Below, one piece after another: positions 17,904 to 24,690 of a DNA stretch of 24,690 nucleotides. The notes beneath the pieces are model-generated. The model ran no database searches and was not told the DNA's origin. It was given only the letters and a program-made list of their open reading frames with translations. Numbering within the stretch: the stretch's first letter is position 1; the number at the start of each line of letters is the position of its first letter. A program made the translations under genes and the position numbers. The stretch comes from Fonticula alba (taxonomy: Eukaryota; Opisthokonta; Rotosphaerida; Fonticulaceae). The stretch is from NCBI RefSeq assembly GCF_000388065.1, contig NW_009242981.1:545786-570475 (forward strand), given 5' to 3'.

Positions 17904-17974
17904 TGCGTCGACCGGGAATCGAACCCGGGTCTACCGCGTGGCAGGCGGCAATTCTACCACTAAACCATCGACGC
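17904..17974 (-). tRNA. tRNA-Gly(GCC)
   Basis: Acceptor GCGTCGA/TCGACGC and T-stem CCGGG/CCCGG are perfect; anticodon stem GCCGC/GCGGT with loop CTGCCAC. Discriminator A. There is no oligo-T between it and the tRNA-Thr that starts five bases downstream. An upstream TAATAT sits at about -28 to -33. Confidence 0.97.
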
Positions 17975-18447
17975 TTGGGGGTGGGCGCCCCATCTCGCCT
18001 GATATTAGTTGGCCCGCCTCGGCCAAGGGGCCCCCGGCGTGGTCCGCGTGTATTTTGCTCCCCCTTGGCGAGCCATGCGCTCACGCCGCGCGCCCGCGCC
18101 CGGCGAGCGCGTGTGTCTCCCCGGCCCCGCACATCGCGGTGGATACTTGCTCCATCCCCCGCCCCTGCGGCCCCTCGGCGGCCCCGAATGCTTAGCCCTG
18201 TGCTGTGCTCCGGCGTGGCATCTCGCGGCCGCCATTCTCGCGGCGGTGGCGCCCCTGTGACGGGGTGTCTCACCGGGGAGTCCCCCCGCCCTGTCTGGCA
18301 TGCCCCCCCCCCCGCCGTGGCTGTGCAGAGGACGCCGAGCCCCTGTGCTCGGACCCCTTTGGTGTGTTCCTCTCTCTCGCACCTTATCTTCTTGGGGGAC
18401 CGCCGCCGGGCGGCGCCGGCCTCCACTCTTAGCGTGCAAAAAGAATG
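17975..18447. other. Spacer without a supported gene
   Basis: Lies between tRNA-Gly and tRNA-Ser, both on the minus strand. A C-run (18303-18313) and a CT-rich patch are present. Nothing else recognised. Confidence 0.5.
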
Positions 18448-18529
18448 CATCACCGGCAGGATTTGAACCTACGCGGGCAGAGCCCATCCGATTTCTAATC
18501 GGACTCCTTAACCACTCGGACACGGTGAT
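18448..18529 (-). tRNA. tRNA-Ser(AGA)
   Basis: A class II tRNA: acceptor ATCACCG/CGGTGAT, anticodon stem TCCGA/TCGGA with loop TTAGAAA, a 14-base variable arm with a GGGC/GCCC stem, and T-stem GTAGG/CCTGC. Discriminator G, the normal serine identity base. T5 terminator (A-run 18438-18442). Sense-strand GTACAAA lies at -32 to -38. Confidence 0.97.
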
Positions 18530-19744
18530 TGTTCGTGGAAGACGCCTGGTCATGTGGGCCTTTGTACGTGCAGGCTGCCGTGCGGTGGTGGCCCTTCTTG
18601 ACGCCCGCCCCCTGCTTGGGTGTCGCCCTTCCTCGAGCCCTCGATTTGCGGCCGGTTCCCCCCGTCTTGCTTGCGCTTAGGGCTGTGGCTGCCTCCGTCT
18701 ATGTCCAACCCTCTAGACCCGGCCGCCGGGCGGTGGCACCGATTGTCAGCTTCCCAGCAAGATGGGTGCGTGGCATCTCGCGAAGCGGGCGCCACAGATG
18801 CCACGGTCACCCGCGAGGGGGCCGCGGCGTCGGCAGGGGCCGTGGGATGGAGAGAGCAACTCCTCGCGTCCTGGTTGCTGGCGCATGGCTCGGTCCATTC
18901 GCCCGGGCCCGGGTCCCCGGACGCCAGTGCTGGGGATTGCAGTGCGCGCCTTGGGGTCCCCCGCTGACACGGCTGCCCGCTGTGATCCGTGCGACTCGGG
19001 CCTTGGAACACGCGCCGGCGGTCTGCCTCTCGCTGGCACGCGTCCCTGTCGTGATTCTGGGTGTACCCATGGCGACTTTAGCGCGGCGAAAGGCCCTGGC
19101 GGGGATACTGGCTGCCTTGACCGGGCGCCGGGGGGCGCGTGCGACGCACGGACTGCCTGGCCATCCTTCAGCGTGGCCGACCTCCTGCTGTCGCTGCTAA
19201 GCGCACGAGGCGGCTGTGCCCCCGGTTTCCGGCGCATCAGCATCCTGGCCATGAGCAGGTGTGTTTGATGGAGCCAGCCGATTGCCGCGCGCGCCACGGC
19301 GCATCCGCATCATGGATACGGCGCTACGCGTGTGGCCGCGCGGCTTCGACGATCGTCGGCTGGACACCGGCGCGCCGGGTCACGGGCATACATGACGCTG
19401 CTGTTCGTGTATCTCCCCCCCGCCCCCGGGGCACCTACACGGTATCGCGCTCTCGCGGGCCGGACCAGGCGAGCGTCTCGCACGGACTGTGCCCCCCGGG
19501 CGGCCATCGCTCGAGATGCGCCCCGTAGAGGCACCCGACGGCGCACTGTAGCCGGTCCTCCATGCCGGCCGCCGCGCATGCGGGCCACCCTGCCGGGCCA
19601 CGCACACGCACCGGGACTCTCATTGGGGCGATGTCGGGAGCCGGCCCGGGCAGAGCCGAGTCGGCTTCCAGGGCCGCCGAGGGCCGGCAGCGGCACACCA
19701 CCCTCGGGTCAAATGGCGCCGCAGGCCCCAACGCATCAGCTCCA
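18530..19744. other. 1.2-kb spacer without a supported gene
   Basis: Base composition is more even than elsewhere in the spacers, with few homopolymers, but no reading frame shows a domain, exon-intron pattern or recognisable protein. Confidence 0.5.
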
Positions 19745-19816
19745 GCTCGTTTAGCTCAGTGGTAGAGCGCCAGTCTAGTAAACTGGAGGTCGGGTGTTCG
19801 ATCCACCCAATGAGCA
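19745..19816 (+). tRNA. tRNA-Thr(AGT), copy 2
   Basis: Base-for-base identical to the minus-strand copy at 17827-17898, but in the opposite orientation and solitary. Flanks are unrelated. It has only a T4 terminator (19825-19828). A weak TCAAATG lies at about -30 to -36. Confidence 0.97.
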
Positions 19817-19961
19817 TCCATACCTTTTGCCCTCCCCGGCGGGGCGTGTCTTTTTGCCCCCGCGCGCGGCGCGGCGGTGCGCGTTTCCCCTTCCACCCGG
19901 AGAGAGGCGGCGCTCTCGAAGGGGGGACGGCAGCCGAAGCAACGAGGCCGCCCCCGGGGGG

Positions 19962-19973
19962 TATATAAATATA
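19962..19973 (+). promoter_or_regulatory. Orphan TATA box
   Basis: TATATAAATATA in GC-rich surroundings, followed about 65 bases later by a CT run. It is not at -30 of any annotated gene: tRNA-Thr ends upstream and tRNA-Phe is antisense downstream. The element is near-palindromic, so direction is uncertain. Confidence 0.5.
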
Positions 19974-20105
19974 GCGGCTGTCCCCCTGGGCCAGGCCGCC
20001 GACGCGTCCCCGGTGGCCGGCGCGATCTCTCCTCCCCTCTCTCTCTCTCTCTCTCACGCTTTCGCATGCTGATGCCCTTCGGCGCGGGAGCAAAAAGGAG
20101 GAGAC

Positions 20106-20178
20106 TGCCGCGAACCAGGATTGAACTGGTGACCTTGTGATCTTCAGTCACACGCTCTCCCAACTGAGCTATCGCGGC
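20106..20178 (-). tRNA. tRNA-Phe(GAA)
   Basis: Acceptor GCCGCGA/TCGCGGC, anticodon stem TGTGA/TCACA with loop CTGAAGA, and T-stem ACCAG/CTGGT are perfect. Discriminator A, as usual for Phe. T5 terminator (A-run 20092-20096). No clear upstream TATA element. Confidence 0.97.
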
Positions 20179-21979
20179 TTGGGGAGGGGGACCCGGGCTG
20201 GGCTCATGTCCGAGCGTTTCGGGCGTCTGGCCTCCGGCCGGCGATGCCGGCGGGCCGGGGGTGAGGAGGCCCCTGGGGGCGTTCCGCGCCGAGAGGCTCA
20301 CCAAACGGGCCGGTACCGCGGCGAGGGGGGAGCCGGCGGTCTGGACACGGGGCAAAGGCGGCAGCACATTTGCGAAGCACAGGCCCCGGGGTGCCCCCCA
20401 AGGTGCCGGGGTCTCGGGGCGGAGGAGGGGAATGGCGCCCCCTTGCACCTGGGGCGCCCGAGAGGGAAGAGGGAAATGGCCGAGGAGAGGTGGACAGCGT
20501 GCTGGGCGTGGCGACAGGTGTCCAGGTGGCCCGTACCCGGTGGAGAGGGCCGCTGGCCGACCGACGTGGAGAGCCCGGGGAAAAAGGGGCCCACGCCCAA
20601 GATCCGGCCCCCTCGGCCGAGAGGGTGGGGCAGGGGCACGTGCAGCAAGATCGGGATCGCCGAATGCGGCAGCGGACCCGGCCCAGCTGGAGCCCCGCGC
20701 GGCCGCGTGGCACCCCCTTCGAAAGGGCGGACCCCGGACGGCGGGGGATCCGTCTGTGCGTGGCTTTGGTCCAGAGGGAGGCATGGCAGGGGCGAGGGGG
20801 GCGGAGGGCACTCGGAGGCGCCTGGCGCCTGGCGGCCGGCCCGGGCTGCCGGATGGCGTGCCGACGCTGGCGACGCCCGCACCGGAGGGCGACCGGCCTG
20901 CCGGCGCGGAGCGGCCCGCCCCACGCGCTGGCCCACCAGCAATCGAGAGCATGCCGGTGCACATGGCAAGCGGGCCGGGTCCTGAGCTGGCCTGTGCCAC
21001 GGCACCGGCACGCCGCGAGCGGAGCCCTGGATGGGCGGCCGTGTGCGCGCTGCCGAAAATGGCCCTTGGCCGGCCACCGCGCGTCAGGGCGACATCGGAC
21101 GTGGGAGGTGCCTGGGCTGCGGGGATCAGGAGCGCCGGCCACCGGGCGGCATGCGCGGGCGCAGGCATGCCAGCCGTGGCCCGGATGACTCCTATCGTGT
21201 GCGCATGCGCAGCCGGGCACGCCAGTCGCACGGGCCCCGGCTGAAAGTGGCACCCAGGCTGGGAGGGCGAATGACAGCGGCCCCGGGCGGCCGGGGTACC
21301 CCCCGGCTGGCGAGGCGCGCGGTGCACCTTCAGTCCCAGCGGTATGCAGGGGGGTGGGGCTGGAGGGCGTGCGATGGCCGGTCGTCTTCTGGGCCGGTCC
21401 TCTGTGGGGGTCTGCCGGTGCGGCTCCAGGGCCTTTGGCCGCCGGCTGCCGGGTGGCTGCTCTCCGGGGCCGACCGGGCAGTGTGGCACGCGCGGCCGCT
21501 GGCGGGTCCGGGGAGGGGCAGTGCCAGGCGAACATCGGGCCGACCCGCTCGCCACGGCAGGTGCCACGGCTGGGACACGGCCCCGGCGGACCCGGTTGTC
21601 GGATGCCGAACGCCAAACAAAAGGGTGTCCATGGGGCCAATCCGAGACCCGGCAAGGGAGCAAGGGGCGGGAAGCGCAGTCGACTGTGGCGGTACTGCGT
21701 CCAGACAATGCCGGGGCCGGGGCTGCATAGGGGGGGGGGGGGGGGGGCGATGGCCGTGTCCGCCGGGCAGCCATGCGGGGGAGGGCCGGCCCTTCGCATG
21801 TGCCCAGGCCCGAGCCATGGGTGCCCCGCGGCTGTGGGCCTGGCACCCATGCCAGGAATGCACCCGCCGAAGCGTGGTCCCAAACTGTCCCCCCCTTGCC
21901 CGGCACAGCCACACCAAGACCGCCCTGCCAAACAACAAACAAGCCGGGGCGCGGGGAATATTGGACAGACAGGACACGG
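20179..21979. other. 1.8-kb spacer downstream of the cysteine-rich gene
   Basis: Contains a G18 run (21730-21747). Several frames are open for hundreds of bases on both strands, but all are Arg/Pro/Gly-rich shadows without domains. The part nearest 22010 should carry the 3' end of the cysteine-rich gene. Confidence 0.5.
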
Positions 21980-22009
21980 CCGGCCACCGGCCGGCCGGCC
22001 GGTGGCCGG
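21980..22009. repeat. Perfect 30-base palindrome next to a stop codon
   Basis: Half-site CCGGCCACCGGCCGG (21980-21994) is followed at once by its exact reverse complement (21995-22009). It begins one base after the TGA of the cysteine-rich gene on the sense strand, so in RNA it could form a 15-pair GC hairpin at the start of the 3' UTR. Confidence 0.9.
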
Positions 22010-22010
22010 G

Positions 22011-24683
22011 TCAGCGGAGATCGCCCATTTCGGTGGCGGGCTGGGCCTCCTTCGGCGAGCGGGTGTGCTTGCGGAGGAGGAGCACCAGCATGGCCACGAT
22101 GGCCAGGCCGAGGGGCAGGCCGAGACCGAGGCCCAGGCCGAGGGCCAGGGCCCGGCTCTTGGCGTCGCGGCCCGGGGGCGCAGGCCCCGAGGCAGAGGAA
22201 GAGGAGGCGGCAGCGGAGGAGGAGGCGGCGGCGGAGGAAGAAGAGGCAGCGGAGGAGGAGGCGGCGGGGGAGGAGCCCGAGCCATGGGCCGGGGCGCAGT
22301 CCGCCGGGTCGGGCCCATGGCAGGCGAGGCAGCCGGGCGCGCAGGGCAGGCACTTGCCGGCGGGCGCGTCGAAATGCCCCTCCGGGCAGCGGTCGGCGCA
22401 CGTGCCATCCGGGAGCAGAAGCTCGGGCGGGAAGCAGGCGGTGCAGTGCTCGTGCTGGGGGCCGGTGCAGCGGGAGCAGCCGGCCGCGCACATGCGGCAC
22501 TGGCCGGCCCCGTCGTCGAAGAAGCCCGCCAGGCAGGCATCCAGGCAGCCGGCCCCCGGGAGGAGGAGCTTGCCCCGAGGGCAGGCGGTGCAGCCGTCCG
22601 GGTGCGGGGACTGCCCGGTGCAAGTGTCGCACGAGGCATGGCAGGGGATGTCGATGACGCAGGGGCCCGGGTCGTCGGGCAGGAGCCAGTTCGGGGCGCA
22701 GGCCAGGCACTCTTCCGGGGCCGGGCCGGTGCAGGTGGCACAGGCGGCGGCGCAGTCGCGGCATGTGCCGGCCCCGGGGGGGTACTCGGACGAGCCGGCC
22801 GGGCAGGCCGCGAGGCAGCGGCCCAGGGAGAGCACCTGCCCGGCCGGGCAGGAGATGCAGTCGGCAGGGCCCGGGCCGATGCACTGGCCGCATGCCGCGT
22901 GGCAGGCCAGGCAGGCGTGGAAGGTGGCGTAGAAGCCGCCGGATGTGCAGGCGTAGGAGGGGATGCAGGCGCCCTGGCGGAGGAGCATGCCGCTGGGGCA
23001 CAATTGGCACTCGGGGCCGGGGCCGGTGCATTGGATGCAGTCGCCGGCGCAGGGGACACAGGCCCCGGTGCCCGGGTCGACATGGTGCCCGTGGCCGGGG
23101 CAGCCGGCCGCGCAGACGCCCCCCTCGAGGAGGTGCCGGCCGGCGTGGCCATCGCAGGAGAGACACACGTCCGGCTGGGAGGGGTGGCAGGTGGCGCAGG
23201 CGCCGGGGCAGGCCAGGCACACATGGCCGTCCGGGTGGGGATACGTGCCGGCCGGGCAGGCATCGTCCGGGACACACTGCCCGGCCGGGGTCAGCCGGAA
23301 GCCCGGCCGGCAGGCGACACACCGGTCCGGGCTGTCGATGTGGCAGGCGTCGCAGTGGGCCGCGGCGCAGGCGTCGGCCACCGGGCAGGCGGGCTGCTCG
23401 GGCCGGGCCGGGGCCTGGGGCGTGGCCTGGGGCCGGTCGGCGCAGGCGGTGCACTGGCCGGCCAGGGGCCCGGTGCAGGCGGCGCACGAGGGGTGGCAGG
23501 CCCGGCAGGCGGGCCGGGCCGGGTCCCGGGCCTCGAGGTACCGGCCGGCCGGGCAGTCGGCCCGGCACCGGGCCTCGTGGAGGATGAGGCCGGCCTGGCA
23601 GCCGGTGCAGGAGAGCCCCGCATCCCCGAGGCAGGAGGTGCAGCCGTCCGGGCAGGGCTGGCACCGGCCGAGGGCCGGGTCATTGGCGAAGCCCGGCCGG
23701 CAGGCGGTGCACCGGGCCCCGGCGTCGGCGGTCAGGCACTCGAGGCAGGAGGCATTGCGGCAGGGGGCGCAGGTGGCCGGCTGGCGGTCCGGGTCCGGGG
23801 CCTGGCCCGGGCGGCAGGCCGGGGCGCAGGTCCCGGTGGCCGGGTTCCACGTGAGCCCCGGCAGGCAGGCCAGGCAGAGGCTGGGCCCGAGGCAGGAGGC
23901 GCAGCCGTCCGGGCAGGCCCGGCAGCGGCCATTGTCGATGTAGGCCCGGAGGGCCGGGTCGCAGGTGGTGCACTGGTCCGGGTGGGCGCCGGAGCACCAG
24001 TCGCAGCCGGGGCCGCAATTGACGCAGCGCCGGGCGTTGCTGGCCAGGTTGTAGCCGGCCGGGCATGCGGCGACGCAGGTGAAGGCGTCGATGCCGAGGA
24101 GCAGTTGGCTTGGCGGGCAGGTGCCGCACAGGTCGGTGTTCAGGTGCGAGCAGGTGGCGCAGGAGGCGTGGCATTCGGCGCAGCTGGGCGGCTCGCGCAG
24201 GGCCTGCCGGGTGACGTCGTAGATGGGCAGCCAGCCCTCCTGGCAGACGCACGCCGGGCCCTGCGGCACCATGCCCGGGATGCATGCGCAGGCGCCGTCG
24301 CGAGCGCCGGACACCGGCAGCGCGCCGGCGATGCACACGCACTGGCCGAGGGCCTCATGGTAGACGGTGCCGGCCGGGGTGCAGGCGCACTGGCCGTCGA
24401 GGAGCCGGGTTTTGGGAGGGCAGGTGCAGGCCCCATCGAGGACGTGCATGTTGGTCAGGCACCGGCATGCGCCGTCGGCGGCGTCGGCCACCGGCAGGGC
24501 GCCGGGGATGCACTGGCACTGGCCGGTCAGGTCGTTGGGGGTGGTGTTGGGGGCGGTGCAGGCGTCGGGCTGGCTGGCCGTGGCCGGGGCGGCGGGGGTC
24601 ATAGCCGCCAGGAGGGCGCCCAGGAGCAGGAGCAGCAGCAGCCCGGGCAGGGGGCCGGCGCTCGGCGGCCGGGGGCTGGCCAT
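22011..24683 (-). CDS. Cysteine-rich type I membrane protein with furin-like repeats (890 residues)
   Basis: A probable cell-surface protein. Residues 1-37 form a signal peptide (Leu-rich core, A-T-A before SQP). Residues about 42-147 hold five short modules of the form CxCxPG..., and about 165-800 contain dozens of CxxC motifs spaced as in furin-like/growth-factor-receptor cysteine repeats (C-x2-C-x3-C-x2-C, often with GP and TGC/TAC). Residues 801-844 are a Ser/Ala-rich stalk, 845-870 a hydrophobic membrane segment (LGLGLPLGLAIVAMLVLLL) and 871-890 a short basic tail RKHTRSPKE. It has one exon and ends in TGA (22011-22013). The start (CCACCATGG) is only seven bases from the window edge, so its promoter is outside. 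The layout resembles protist variable surface proteins and the cysteine-rich region of PCSK5-type proteins; ligand and role are unknown. No protease or kinase domain is present. Confidence 0.88.
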   Translation of the reverse strand: MASPRPPSAGPLPGLLLLLLLGALLAAMTPAAPATASQPDACTAPNTTPNDLTGQCQCIPGALPVADAADGACRCLTNMHVLDGACTCPPKTRLLDGQCACTPAGTVYHEALGQCVCIAGALPVSGARDGACACIPGMVPQGPACVCQEGWLPIYDVTRQALREPPSCAECHASCATCSHLNTDLCGTCPPSQLLLGIDAFTCVAACPAGYNLASNARRCVNCGPGCDWCSGAHPDQCTTCDPALRAYIDNGRCRACPDGCASCLGPSLCLACLPGLTWNPATGTCAPACRPGQAPDPDRQPATCAPCRNASCLECLTADAGARCTACRPGFANDPALGRCQPCPDGCTSCLGDAGLSCTGCQAGLILHEARCRADCPAGRYLEARDPARPACRACHPSCAACTGPLAGQCTACADRPQATPQAPARPEQPACPVADACAAAHCDACHIDSPDRCVACRPGFRLTPAGQCVPDDACPAGTYPHPDGHVCLACPGACATCHPSQPDVCLSCDGHAGRHLLEGGVCAAGCPGHGHHVDPGTGACVPCAGDCIQCTGPGPECQLCPSGMLLRQGACIPSYACTSGGFYATFHACLACHAACGQCIGPGPADCISCPAGQVLSLGRCLAACPAGSSEYPPGAGTCRDCAAACATCTGPAPEECLACAPNWLLPDDPGPCVIDIPCHASCDTCTGQSPHPDGCTACPRGKLLLPGAGCLDACLAGFFDDGAGQCRMCAAGCSRCTGPQHEHCTACFPPELLLPDGTCADRCPEGHFDAPAGKCLPCAPGCLACHGPDPADCAPAHGSGSSPAASSSAASSSSAAASSSAAASSSSASGPAPPGRDAKSRALALGLGLGLGLPLGLAIVAMLVLLLRKHTRSPKEAQPATEMGDLR

Positions 24684-24690
24684 GGTGGGG

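Noticed and set aside
12120-22010. 5S rRNA, U6, U1, SRP or RNase P RNA genes in the tRNA cluster
   Set aside because: I looked for their conserved cores by eye (for example the U6 ACAGAGA region) and found none; a covariance-model search would be decisive.
19756-23664. 1302-residue minus-strand open frame
   Set aside because: It overlaps the cysteine-rich gene in another frame and gives only Pro/Arg/Gly/Leu low-complexity peptide; a shadow of GC-rich coding sequence that also runs over tRNA-Phe.
1-24690. Prokaryotic operon, CRISPR array, insertion sequence or virus
   Set aside because: Spliceosomal introns, Pol III terminators and eukaryotic gene families exclude a bacterial source; no spaced direct repeats, transposase, terminal repeats or viral genes were seen.

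Overview
The window is nuclear DNA from a very GC-rich eukaryote. Evidence: spliceosomal introns in four protein genes, twelve eukaryote-type tRNA genes without encoded CCA (one with an anticodon-loop intron), oligo-T Pol III terminators, and clear homologues of eukaryotic proteins (PIN1/ESS1, PRKRIP1, the eukaryotic N-terminus of INO1). Long C/G homopolymers and dinucleotide repeats fill introns and spacers. A GC-rich unicellular opisthokont such as a Fonticula-like nucleariid would fit, but the species is inference only.

Layout. 1-347 (-): first two coding exons of inositol-3-phosphate synthase (INO1), running off the left edge. 348-3180: polypurine and microsatellite-rich spacer. 3181-3971 (+): PRKRIP1-like splicing factor whose ATG appears to be split by an intron. 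4200-4287 (+): intron-containing tRNA-Tyr, followed by a tetranucleotide-repeat tract. 4685-5539 (-): four-exon PIN1-type prolyl isomerase, complete. 5887-9610 (-): four-exon gene for an unrecognised protein of about 1135 residues with an N-terminal coiled coil. 10026-10099 (-): tRNA-Ile. 10498-11862 (+): single-exon gene for an unrecognised 454-residue protein. 12047-20178: ten tRNA genes (Glu, Val, Lys, Asp, Arg, Thr, Gly, Ser, Thr, Phe) in a stretch with no protein gene I can support. 22011-24683 (-): 890-residue cysteine-rich type I membrane protein with furin-like repeats.

The genes do not form a pathway or operon. What unites the window is gene architecture. First introns sit at or near the start codon. 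Eight of nine 5' splice sites read GTRCGY instead of GTRAGT. Long C-runs lie on the sense strand of several introns. The tRNA genes tend to have an AT-rich element about 30 bases upstream, clearest as TATAAATA for tRNA-Lys and TATAAAT for tRNA-Ile. One tRNA-Gly/tRNA-Thr pair looks dicistronic. I see no mobile element, CRISPR array, rRNA or viral gene.
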